From positions 7,265,710 through 7,329,709 of the forward strand of contig NC_050473.1 in assembly GCF_013373865.1 (NCBI RefSeq): 64,000 nt of DNA, in the 5' to 3' direction. A model generated the notes under the pieces. That model was not told the DNA's origin. It did no database searches and saw only the letters and a program-made list of their open reading frames with translations. The first letter of the stretch is position 1; each line of letters starts with the position of its first letter. This document shows, one piece after another, positions 50,205-62,099 of this stretch. Origin of the DNA: Monomorium pharaonis (taxonomy: Eukaryota; Arthropoda; Insecta; Hymenoptera; Formicidae). The translations under genes were made by a program, and so were the position numbers.

Positions 50205-53200
50205 AATTTTCAAAACTTTCACTTTCTGGCGAACTCTTTAGAAAATTATTGTACGCGTCCGGAACTATAAGAAAACTGTGTTAAAATAAATAGAATTCTC
50301 GATATTCGATTAGCATTTCCCGTCAACCCTCAAAATTCAAGTTTTCCGGAAAATATAATTGTTTAAAAAATGTTTTAATTAATTATATCACCTGAATTCT
50401 ATAGCAAATTATTGTACGCGTCCGGAACTATGTGAGAATTACGTTAAAATAAATAGATCAGTCGATATTTGATTAGCATTTCAGGTCTAGCTTTAAAAAT
50501 TCAAGTTTTCCGGGCAAAATAATTGTTTAAAAAATGTTTTTATTAATTATAACACCGTAACTTTCCAAAAACTATTGTACGCGTCCAGAACTATATGAAA
50601 ACTGTGTTAAAATAAATAGAACTGTTGATATTCGATTTGCATTTCACGTCTAGCCCTCAAAATTCAAGTTTTTCGGGTGAAATAATTGTTTAAAAAATGT
50701 TTTAATTAATTATATTACCGGAACTCTTTAGAAACTTATTGTACGCGTCCGGAACTATATGAGAATTGCGTTAAAATAAATAGAACTGTCGATATTTGAA
50801 CAGCATCTCACCTTTAGCCCTCAAAAGTCAAGTTTTTCGGGCAAAATAATTGTTTAAAAAATGTTTTAATTAATTATAACACCGTAACTTTTTAAAAAAC
50901 TCTTGTAGGCGTCCAGAACTATATAAGAATTACGTTAAAATACATAGATCTGTCGATATTCGATTAGAATTTCAGGCCTAGCCCTAAAATACAAGCTTTT
51001 CGGGCAAAATAATTGTTTAAAAAATGTTCTAATTAATTATTTCACCTGAACTTTATAAAAACATATTGTACGCGTCCCGAACTATATGAGAATTACGTTC
51101 AAATAAATAGATCTGTCGATATTCGATTAGCACTTGTCGTGTAGCCTTAGAAATTCAAGTTTTTCGGTCAAAATAATTGTTTAAAAAATGTTCTAATTAA
51201 TTATATCACCTGAACTTTATAGAAACATATTGTACGCGTCCCGAACTATATGAGAATTACGTTAAAATAATTAGATCTGTCGATATTCGATTAGCACTTG
51301 TCGTGTAGCCTTAGAAATTCATATTTTTCAAGCAAAATAATTGTTTAAAAAATGTTTTAATTAATTATATCACCTGAACTTTATAGAAACATATTGTAAG
51401 CGTCCCGAACTATATGAGAATTACGTTAAAATAAATAGATCTGTCGATATTCGATTAGCACTTGTCGTGTAGCCTCAAAAATTCAAGTTTTTCGGGCAAA
51501 ATAATTGTTTAAAAAATGTTCAAATTAATTATATCACCGGAACTTTACAGAAACATATTGTACGCGTCCCGAACTATATGAGAATTACGTTCAAATAAAT
51601 AGATCTGTCGATATTCAAATAGCACTTGACGTGTAGCCTTAAAAATTCAAGTTTTTCGGGCAAAATAATTGTTTAAAAAATGTTTTAATTAATTATATCA
51701 CCTGAACTTTATAGAAACATATTGTACGCGTCCCGAACTATATGAGAATTACGTTAAAATAATTAGATCTGTTGATATTCGATTAGCACTTGTCGTGTAG
51801 CCTTAAAAATTCAAGTTTTTCAAGCAAAATAATTGTTTAAAAAATGTTCTAATTAATTATATCACCGGAACTTTACAGAAACATATTGTACGCGTCCCGA
51901 ACTATATGAGAATTACGTTAAAATAATTAGATCTGTCGATATTCGATTAGCACTTGTCGTGTAGCCTTAGAAATTCAAGTTTTTCAAGCATAATAATTGT
52001 TTAAAAAATGTTTTAATTAATTATATCACCTGAACTTTATAGAAACATATTGTAAGCGTTCCGAACTATATGAGAATTACGTTAAAATAAATAGATCTGT
52101 CAATGTTCGATTAGCACTTGTCGTGTAGCCTCAAAAATTCAAGTTTTTCGGGCAAAATAATTGTTTAAAAAATGTTCTAATTAATTATATCACCGGAACT
52201 TTATAGAAACATATTGTACGCGTCCCGAACTATATGAGAATTACGTTAAAATAAATAGATCTGTCGATATTCAAATAGCACTTGACGTGTAGCCTTAGAA
52301 ATTCAAGTTTTTCGGGCAAAATAATTGTTTAAAAAATGTTTTAATTAATTATATCACCTGAACTTTATAGAAACATATTGTACGCGTCCCGAACTATATG
52401 AGAATTACGTTAAAATACATAGATCTGTCGATATTCGATTAGCACTTATCGTGTAGCCTCAAAAATTCAAGGTTTTTGAGCAAAATAATTGTTTAAAAAA
52501 TGTTTTAATTAATTATATCACCTGAACTTTATAGAAACATATTGTAAGCGTCCCGAACTATATGAGAATTACGTTAAAATAATTAGATCTGTCGATATTC
52601 GATTAGCACTTGTCGTGTAGCCTTAGAAATTCAAGTTTTTCAAGCATAATAATTGTTTAAAAAATGTTCTAATTAATTATATCACCGGAACTTTATAGAA
52701 ACATATTGTACGCGTCCCGAACTATATGAGAATTATGTTAAAATAAACAGATCTGTCGATATTCAAATAGCACTTGACGTGTAGCCTTAGAAATTCAAGT
52801 TTTTCGGACAAAATAATTGTTTAAAAAATGTTCTAATTAATTATATCACCTGAACTTTATAGAAACATATTGTACGCGTCCCGAACTATATGAGAATTAC
52901 GTTAAAATAATTATATCTGTCGATATTCGATTAGCACTTGTCGTGTAGCCTTAGAAATTCAAGTTTTTCAAGCAAAATAATTGTTTAAAAAATGTTCTAA
53001 TTAATTATATCACCGGAACTTTACAGAAACATATTGTACGCGTCCCGAACTATATGAGAATTACGTTAAAATAATTAGATCTGTTGATATTCGATTAGCA
53101 CTTGTCGTGTAGCCTTAGAAATTCAAGTTTTTCAAGCAAAATAATTGTTTAAAAAATGTTCTAATTAATTATATCACCGGAACTTTATAGAAACATATTG

Positions 53201-56200
53201 TACGCGTCCCGAACTATATGAGAATTACGTTAAAATAATTAGATCTGTCGATATTCGATTAGCACTTGTCGTGTAGCCTTAGAAATTCAAGTTTTTCAAG
53301 CATAATAATTGTTTAAAAAATGTTCTAATTAATTATATCATCAAAACTTTATAGAAACATATTGTACGCGTCCCGAACTATATGAGAATTACGTTAAAAT
53401 AATTAGATCTGTCGATATTCGATTAGCACTTGTCGTGTAGCCTTAGAAATTCAAGTTTTTCAAGCAAAATAATTGTTTAAATAATGTTCTAATTAATTAT
53501 ATCACCGGAACTTTATAGAAACATATTGTACGCGTCCCGAACTATATGAGAATTACGTTAAAATAATTAGATCTGTCGATATTCAATTAGCACTTGTCGT
53601 GTAGCCTTAGAAATTCAAGTTTTTCAAGCAAAATAATTGTTTAAATAATGTTCTAATTAATTATATCACCGGAACTTTACAGAAACATATTGTACGCGTC
53701 CCGAACTATATGAGAATTACGTTCAAATAAATAGATCTGTCGATATTCGATTAGCACTTGTCGTGTAGCCTTAGAAATTCAAGTTTTTCAAGCAAAATAA
53801 TTGTTTAAATAATGTTCTAATTAATTAAATCACCGGAACTTTACAGAAACATATTGTACGCGTCCCGAACTATATGAGAATTACGTTCAAATAAATAGAT
53901 CTGTCGATATTCGATTAGCACTTGTCGTGTAGCCTTAGAAATTCAAGTTTTTCAAGCATAATAATTGTTTAAATAATGTTCTAATTAATTATATCACCGG
54001 AACTTTACAGAAACATATTGTACGCGTCCCGAACTATATGAGAATTACGTTCAAATAAATAGATCTGTCGATATTCGATTAGCACTTGTCGTGTAGCCTT
54101 AGAAATTCAAGTTTTTTGAGCAAAATAATTGTTTAAAAAATGTTTTAATTAATTATATCACCTGAACTTTATAGAAACATATTGTAAGCGTCCCGAACTA
54201 TATGAGAATTACGTTAAAATAATTAGATCTGTCGATATTCGATTAGCACTTGTCGTGTAGCCTTAGAAATTCAAGTTTTTCAAGCATAATAATTGTTTAA
54301 AAAATGTTCTAATTAATTATATCACCGGAACTTTACAGAAACATATTGTACGCGTCCCGAACTATATGAGAATTACGTTAAAATAATTAGATCCGTCGAT
54401 ATTCGATTAGCACTTGTCGTGTAGCCTTAGAAATTCAAGTTTTTCAAGCATAATAATTGTTTAAAAAATGTTCTAATTAATTATATCACCGGAACTTTAT
54501 AGAAACATATTGTACGCGTCCCGAACTATATGAGAATTACGTTAAAATAATTAGATCTGTCGATATTCGATTAGCACTTGTCGTGTAGCCTTAGAAATTC
54601 AAGTTTTTCAAGCAAAATAATTGTTTAAATAATGTTCTAATTAATTATATCACCGGAACTTTACAGAAACATATTGTACGCGTCCCAAACTATATGAGAA
54701 TTACGTTCAAATAAATAGATCTGTCGATATTCGATTAGCACTTGTCGTGTAGCCTTAAAAATTCAAGTTTTCCGGAAAATATAATTGTTTAAAAAATGTT
54801 TTAATTAATTATATCACCTGAATTCTATAGCAAATTATTGTACGCGTCCGGAACTATGTGAGAATTACGTTAAAATAAATAGATCAGTCGATATTTGATT
54901 AGCATTTCAGGTCTAGCTTTAAAAATTCAAGTTTTCCGGGCAAAATAATTGTTTAAAAAATGTTTTTATTAATTATAACACCGTAACTTTCCAAAAACTA
55001 TTGTACGCGTCCAGAACTATATGAAAACTGTGTTAAAATAAATAGAACTGTTGATATTCGATTTGCATTTCACGTCTAGCCCTCAAAATTCAAGTTTTTC
55101 GGGTGAAATAATTGTTTAAAAAATGTTTTAATTAATTATATTACCGGAACTCTTTAGAAACTTATTGTACGCGTCCGGAACTATATGAGAATTGCGTTAA
55201 AATAAATAGAACTGTCGATATTTGAACAGCATCTCACCTTTAGCCCTCAAAAGTCAAGTTTTTCGGGCAAAATAATTGTTTAAAAAATGTTTTAATTAAT
55301 TATAACACCGTAACTTTTTAAAAAACTCTTGTAGGCGTCCAGAACTATATAAGAATTACGTTAAAATACATAGATCTGTCGATATTCGATTAGCACTTGT
55401 CGTGTAGCCTTAGAAATTCAAGTTTTTCAAGCATAATAATTGTTTAAATAATGTTCTAATTAATTATATCACCGGAACTTTACAGAAACATATTGTACGC
55501 GTCCCGAACTATATGAGAATTACGTTCAAATAAATAGATCTGTCGATATTCGATTAGCACTTGTCGTGTAGCCTTAGAAATTCAAGTTTTTTGAGCAAAA
55601 TAATTGTTTAAAAAATGTTTTAATTAATTATATCACCTGAACTTTATAGAAACATATTGTAAGCGTCCCGAACTATATGAGAATTACGTTAAAATAATTA
55701 GATCTGTCGATATTCGATTAGCACTTGTCGTGTAGCCTTAGAAATTCAAGTTTTTTGAGCAAAATAATTGTTTAAAAAATGTTTTAATTAATTATATCAC
55801 CTGAACTTTATAGAAACATATTGTAAGCGTCCCGAACTATATGAGAATTACGTTAAAATAATTAGATCTGTCGATATTCGATTAGCACTTGTCGTGTAGC
55901 CTTAGAAATTCAAGTTTTTCAAGCATAATAATTGTTTAAAAAATGTTCTAATTAATTATATCACCGGAACTTTACAGAAACATATTGTACGCGTCCCGAA
56001 CTATATGAGAATTACGTTAAAATAATTAGATCCGTCGATATTCGATTAGCACTTGTCGTGTAGCCTTAGAAATTCAAGTTTTTCAAGCATAATAATTGTT
56101 TAAAAAATGTTCTAATTAATTATATCACCGGAACTTTATAGAAACATATTGTACGCGTCCCGAACTATATGAGAATTACGTTAAAATAATTAGATCTGTC

Positions 56201-58440
56201 GATATTCGATTAGCACTTGTCGTGTAGCCTTAGAAATTCAAGTTTTTCAAGCAAAATAATTGTTTAAATAATGTTCTAATTAATTATATCACCGGAACTT
56301 TACAGAAACATATTGTACGCGTCCCAAACTATATGAGAATTACGTTCAAATAAATAGATCTGTCGATATTCGATTAGCACTTGTCGTGTAGCCTTAAAAA
56401 TTCAAGTTTTTCAAGCAAAATAATTGTTTAAAAAATGTTTTAATTAATTGTATCACCTGAACTTTATAGAAACATATTGTACGCGTCCCGAACTATATGA
56501 GAATTATGTTAAAATAATTAGATCTGTTGATATTCGATTAGCACTTGTCGTGTAGCCTTAGAAATTCAAGTTTTTCAAGCAAAATAATTGTTTAAAAAAT
56601 GTTCTAATTAATTATATCACCGGAACTTTACAGAAACATATTGTACGCGTCCCGAACTATATGAGAATTACGTTAAAATAATTAGATCTGTCGATATTCA
56701 ATTAGCACTTGTCGTGTAGCCTTAGAAATTCAAGTTTTTCAAGCATAATAATTGTTTAAAAAATGTTCTAATTAATTATATCACCGGAACTTTATAGAAA
56801 CATATTGTACGCGTCCCGAACTATATGAAAATTACGTTAAAATAATTAGATCTGTCGATATTCGATTAGCACTTGTCGTGTAGCCTTAGAAATTCAAGTT
56901 TTTCAAGCATAATAATTGTTTAAAAAATGTTCTAATTAATTATATCACCGGAACTTTATAGAAACATATTGTACGCGTCCCGAACTATATGAGAATTACG
57001 TTAAAATAATTAGATCTGTCGATATTCGATTAGCACTTGTCGTGTAGCCTTAGAAATTCAAGTTTTTCAAGCAAAATAATTGTTTAAATAATGTTCTAAT
57101 TAATTATATCACCGGAACTTTACAGAAACATATTGTACGCGTCCCGAACTATATGAGAATTACGTTCAAATAAATAGATCTGTCGATATTCGATTAGCAC
57201 TTGTCGTGTAGCCTTAGAAATTCAAGTTTTTCAAGCAAAATAATTGTTTAAAAAATGTTTTAATTAATTATATCACCTGAACTTTATAGAAACATATTGT
57301 ACGCGTCCCGAACTATATGAGAATTATGTTAAAATAATTAGATCTGTTGATATTCGATTAGCACTTGTCGTGTAGCCTTAGAAATTCAAGTTTTTCAAGC
57401 AAAATAATTGTTTAAAAAATGTTCTAATTAATTATATCACCGGAACTTTACAGAAACATATTGTACGCGTCCCGAACTATATGAGAATTACGTTCAAATA
57501 AATAGATCTGTCGATATTCGATTAGCACTTCTCGTGTAGCCTCAAAAATTCAAGTTTTTCAAGCAAAATAATTGTTTAAAAAATGTTCTAATTAATTATA
57601 TCACCGGAACTTTACAGAAACATATTGTACGCGTCCCGAACTATATAAGAATTACGTTCAAATAAATAGATCTGTCGATATTCGATTAGCACTTGTCGTG
57701 TAGCCTTAGAAATTCAAGTTTTTCAAGCAAAATAATTGTTTAAAAAATGTTCTAATTAATTATATCACCGGAACTTTACAGAAACATATTGTACGCGTCC
57801 CAAACTATATGAGAATTTCGTTAAAATAAATAGATCTGTCAATATTCGAATAGCACTTGACGTGTAGCCTTAGAAATTCAAGTTTTTCGGGAAAAAAAAT
57901 TGTTTAAAAAATGTTTTAATTAATTATAACGCCGTAACTCTTTAAAAAACCATTATACGCGTACAGAACTATATAAAAACTGCGTTGAAATAGACATAAT
58001 TGTCAATATTCGATTTGCATTTCACGTCTAGCAAAAATTCAAGTTTTTCGGGCAAAATAATTGTTTAAAAAATGTTTTAATTAATTATATTACCGGAACT
58101 CTTTAGAAATTTATTGTACGCGTCCGGAACTATATAAGAATTCCGTTAAAATAAATAGAACTGTCGATATTTGAACAGCATCTCACCTTTAGCCCTCAAA
58201 AGTCAAGTTTTTCGGACAAAATAATTGTTTAAAAAATGTTTTAATTAATTATATCACTGGAACTCTTTAGAAAATTATTGGACGCGTCCGGAATTATATG
58301 AAAACTGCGTTAAAATAAATAAATCTGTCGATATTCAATTAGCATTTCACGTCCAGCTTTCAAAATTCAAGTTTTCCGGGCAAAATAATTTAAAAAAAAA
58401 TGTTTTTATTAATTACAACACCATAACTTTTTTAAAAACT
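50205..58440. repeat. Satellite array, ~164-bp monomer, about 50 copies
   Basis: The landmark TTGTACGCGTCC(C/G)GAACTATATGAGAATTACG recurs at 50251, 50414, 50577, 50741, 50904, 51068, 51232, 51396 and so on, every 163-164 bp, to about 58267, with a truncated last unit near 58436. Each monomer continues through AAATAGATCTGTCGATATTCGATTAGCACTTGTCGTG, a TTCAAGTTTTTC block and TGTTTAAAAAATGTTCTAATTAATTATATCAC. Central monomers are nearly identical and edge monomers clearly diverged, the usual result of unequal exchange. Most monomers keep an ACGCGT site. There are no ORFs and no CENP-B-box match. Block duplications at ~27, ~10 and 5 monomer offsets are present. Confidence 0.95.
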
Positions 58441-58530
58441 ATTGACACACGTTTAATCGGCATCGCGGAAAAGCGACAACAATACTTCGAGAGATGCGAG
58501 TATTGATGCCATGCCCTTTTTTAGAAAGGA

Positions 58531-58828
58531 TTCTTACTTCTCCCCCCCCCTTTCTCTCTTTCTCTCTCTCTCTCTTTCTCTTCCTCTCGTATATTTTTTA
58601 TTTGGCTCTTTTTTCTTTTTCCCTGATTTCTTGTAATTATTTCAATCAGCTATCAAAAGTGACAGTTTGACAGCTGAAAATGACACGAAGTAGTTTGACA
58701 GCTGGAAATGACACGAAGTGAAGACAGTCACAACGCACTTAACAACTTTATAGCGTGACAGCCAATCAGCATCTCGGAAAAGCGGCAACAATAAATTCGA
58801 TTCGATTTAACATCTCCTTTTTTAGATA

Positions 58829-58831
<3 letters not shown>
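58531..58831 (-). repeat. Outer Helitron 5' segment with CT tract and 28-bp tandem
   Basis: Lies between the two 5' termini. It holds a pyrimidine tract (58541-58591, including nine C and repeated TCTCTC), a 28-bp tandem duplication (58664-58691 and 58692-58719, AGTTTGACAGCTG(A/G)AAATG-type, one mismatch), and the block GCCGCTTTTCCGAGATGCTGATT (minus strand), which matches GTCGCTTTTCCGCGATGCCGATT inside the inner terminus. It is therefore a second, homologous Helitron 5' end, from either a nested insertion or an internal duplication. Confidence 0.65.

Positions 58832-58874
<43 letters not shown>
58832..58874. repeat. (TA)n microsatellite at the Helitron 5' junction
   Basis: A run of about 21 TA units begins directly at the presumed element boundary, consistent with a preference for AT-rich targets. 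The repeat also makes the exact boundary depend on the TCCT motif. Confidence 0.9.
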
Positions 58875-58875
<1 letters not shown>

Positions 58876-58880
<5 letters not shown>

Positions 58881-61620
58881 GTATAATACAATGTGTGTGT
58901 ATTAGAATAAACCTCAAGATTTATTCTAAAGCATATCCATAAATATTTTAGAAATTTGTTAATTATTTGTCGTTTAGTAGTGATTTTTGTCTTTACTAGT
59001 CTTTTAAAATTAATTATATTCTTATTTTAAAGTGATAAGATCAATAAAATCAATAATCCTTGAATTTTTTAGTCAATTTTTCGCAAACAAAGAACTTAAA
59101 TTAAGCGTGTTAAGTATTAAGATTTAACTTGACCGTTTTGGTAACCGATGGTACGATTTAAGCGGTGCATTCATCAAAATTAAATGCCGTGAGACGGCTA
59201 TTAATGCTATCGTTCTGGTATTTAAACCATTTCATCACGCTGTCGCTTAATTAAATAAACATCATTCGAACCGCTCTCAATAACGTTCAGTATTATATCG
59301 TACCAATAGTACATAAAGGATAAATAAACCGTATCTCGCGACAAATCAAATTGCATTGTTTTAAGCAAATTAATCATAAACATAAAAAATATGTGTGCAT
59401 GTTGTATATTTAAAACCGCGTGTGAGACATGGATTTTATCTGTAAAAATTCGTTATCTCTTTGAAGATATTTTAGTTATACAACATTACAGCAAAAAATA
59501 ATAGAAAATAAAAAATAACAGTCTTCTTTAATCTTTTTTTTTTCTTAATGCTGAAGATTTTGGTTATTAATATCCGACTTTCACCCTGAAAATTTCAAAG
59601 GCAACGAAAAATTTAGCTCATAACGATTTACGTAGCAAAAATAATTTTATTTTATTGCAATCTTAGATAAATACATTTTAAACATAAGCATAGTCATTTT
59701 TTTCAGCTATCAAAGTGTTCTAACCGATAACAGAAGTTCATCCAACGTACATTTGCAATGCATTTTTATAAAGAACTAGATTGAACAGAGATTTTATTAA
59801 AACACGCAATTATTTTTAAGATCGAGTATGTAAAGTTATCCGTTTATGAAATTTTACGTTCCTTTTATTCGCTACTTTGTCATCTTTACTCTGCAAAAAG
59901 CGTATTTTTATCTTGGTGATATTTATGCAAGATAAACCGTGCGAGGTCGATTAAGTTAAACACTTTTACCACAAAAGACTTAATTGAATTATCATAATCA
60001 AGTTACCTCTATCGCGCGTTTAAGAAACATTAACCGTAAATGCTGTAAATATCGCAAGTGAATGGAGAAAAATCCTAATAAACCGTCCTGATAACGCATT
60101 CATGTCATGCTGATATATATAAATCAGAATTATTATTATTTTACTCTCTTTCTCTCTCTCCCCTGAGAATGTGTCTTAATTGTCAGAGGTTTTTAAATAA
60201 TGGAATAATCACACAAGTGAAGCTCTTCATTATTAAATAATAATGTGACAATCACATTGCTGTTTTACAAGCATCAAATTTGCAAACAGTACAGAATTAA
60301 TGAGTTAAATGTTACTGCAAAATTGTAGTATCGCATTAAACTGTAACAGATCATAATTATGACTATTATAACAGTGACTATTATACAAAATAAAAATAAA
60401 ATATTTCATTATGGATGTTTGTTACGTTTGTTTGTTATACGTCGAAATCTTAGAAGATAAAGTTAAGAAATGTTGTTAGCTTATTGAATTATTTATATTG
60501 ACAAGATAATTATCAATTAATTGCAAAAGATGCAATTTTAGGTCGCAGATGTTAGGGCAATTACGCGGAACGAGCTGTGTACCACAATTGCAGTATCCTT
60601 TAATGCTTTAAATTATGAAAGTCGAAGTTACGCTCATTCGCTTACACTCGCTTTTCAGGATAGCTTTCGGTTGCCTTCGATCCGCTTACTAATAGCTTAT
60701 TCTGTCACCACGTGCGATTATAATCGGGAACCTTTGAGATATTCCTTCACCGTGATCCAAAAAGGTTGACGAGGACAACTCAGGGCAACTTAGCCCTTTG
60801 TTGACAAAGTTAACGTCGGGGTTGAAAAGCGAGATAGCTTTTTTCGTTTTCTTAAAGTTCATCTTTGCCCTTGATGCGCGAAAAGCCGCGCCAACAACTT
60901 GCATGACGGAATTGAGATTCAAGATCACCTATATAACCGCTTATGACATGCATAACATATGCTTCCAAAGGCTGAAAAAACTGTTCCCTTTTTTAAAAAT
61001 GTTTATACTTTGATTATAATAACTACACGCTTTTTAATTTTTTTTTAAGATATTAATACATTTAATATATTTTTTTGTTAATTTCCGTGATTCCAGTCAT
61101 ATTACTGTCAAAATCAATTTGAAAAGAGAAAAGGGAGAATATATATATTTAAATTATTTTTCTATTACAGCTGTGTAATAATTATAATATTTACTGTAAA
61201 TATATATTTTATTTTTACTTTGCAATTAAAAATTTAGTAATTACAATTTCCAACTAAATGATTATCGGCACTTAGTTTCTCTCTTTTACTTTTCTATCCT
61301 AACAAAGGGAGATTTTTATTTGCTGAAAGAGAGAGTACCAGTAAGTAAAACTTATGGTAAGAAAAAATGAGAAAGAGGGAGAGATAGAGAAAGAGAAAAA
61401 TAAAGATAAAAAATTTAAAAACAGATCTATTTATTGTTTTGCACCACGGGAAAAGATTGACGCTCGCAAATCATTTTTCACTGTGACCCGCGGATATTAA
61501 CGGGATCAGTGCGGTTCGATTTATTCATACTATCGCGAAAAATCTTCGTTTTCGGCAAAAAACTCGTTCAATATATTTTTCAAATTCCCCGTTTATTACT
61601 AGTGCAAGCATCCACGTTTC
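58876..61620. other. AT-rich non-coding DNA
   Basis: No gene recognised. A minus-strand frame of 79 codons (60689-60928) and a partly overlapping plus-strand frame are unrecognised. 60540-60960 is slightly GC-richer. Confidence 0.5.
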
Positions 61621-61635
61621 CTACCTGAGGGGAGG

Positions 61636-61643
61636 TATAAAAG
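61636..61643 (+). promoter_or_regulatory. Candidate TATA box
   Basis: TATAAAAG sits within GGGGAGGTATAAAAGCAGG, at the start of a GC-rich, CpG-rich stretch. About 440 bp downstream is a strong donor (CCGGT/GTAAGT, GT at 62076), with no strong start codon between. This fits a non-coding or 5'UTR first exon transcribed rightwards from about 61665. No canonical insect initiator (TCAGT) is present at the expected spacing, so confidence is limited. Confidence 0.3.
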
Positions 61644-61739
61644 CAGGCATTGCGTGTTTGCTGTGCACACACGTGAAAACGCATCGAATCTGCGCCGCTC
61701 GCGCTGTTTACGCGAAAAATTCGCAATACGTTTGGTTTC

Positions 61740-61742
<3 letters not shown>

Positions 61743-61775
<33 letters not shown>
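61743..61775. repeat. (CT)n microsatellite
   Basis: Uninterrupted TC/CT run of 33 bases, within the putative 5'UTR downstream of the candidate TATA box. Confidence 0.95.
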
Positions 61776-61778
<3 letters not shown>

Positions 61779-62099
61779 GTATTCAACGACCGGATGCGTC
61801 GAGCTAACAAGTCAATGGTGTGTTATTTAACCGGTGAATTTACACGCACGCAGAAATTGTACAGGCTTTGTCGGACGGGGGTTGACAGGAATGGAAGGGG
61901 AGGGAGAGGAGGGAACACCGCGTGGCGCGTGATGCGAGCCGTGCCGTTCCGTGCCGAGCCGAGCCGCCCACGAAAATTCGACGCTCGGCGAATTCGGCGA
62001 CCGCGGGCGTTTAATTTCGCGGTATATCGAATTTTGCCCTTTTATTTTTTTTTCTGTCGCACCACCGCGACCGGTGTAAGTTTCATAGTTAATGCTAGC

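Larger units (their letters stand above)
49772..58831 (-). mobile_element. Helitron-like non-autonomous element carrying a satellite array
   Basis: Read on the minus strand, the 3' end (low coordinates) has an 8-bp GCGCGCGC stem with a GAA loop, then 11 nt (AATGTTGTGGT) and a terminal CTAG (49775-49772) followed by host T. That is the classic Helitron 3' end. The 5' end at 58831 begins TCCTATCTAAAAAAGG and is preceded by host A. A second homologous 5' end begins at 58530 (TCCTTTCTAAAAAAGG). There are no terminal inverted repeats and no target duplication, as expected for rolling-circle elements. No Rep/helicase ORF is present, so it would depend on an autonomous partner. The interior is almost entirely the ~164-bp satellite. 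The family call rests on termini only. Confidence 0.7.

Noticed and set aside
50205..58440. Centromeric satellite with CENP-B box
   Set aside because: No TTCGNNNNANNCGGG-type box found in either orientation of the monomer, and the array is short and bounded by transposon-like ends.
50205..58440. CRISPR array
   Set aside because: Units are contiguous ~164-bp repeats with no unique spacers, in a eukaryotic genome.
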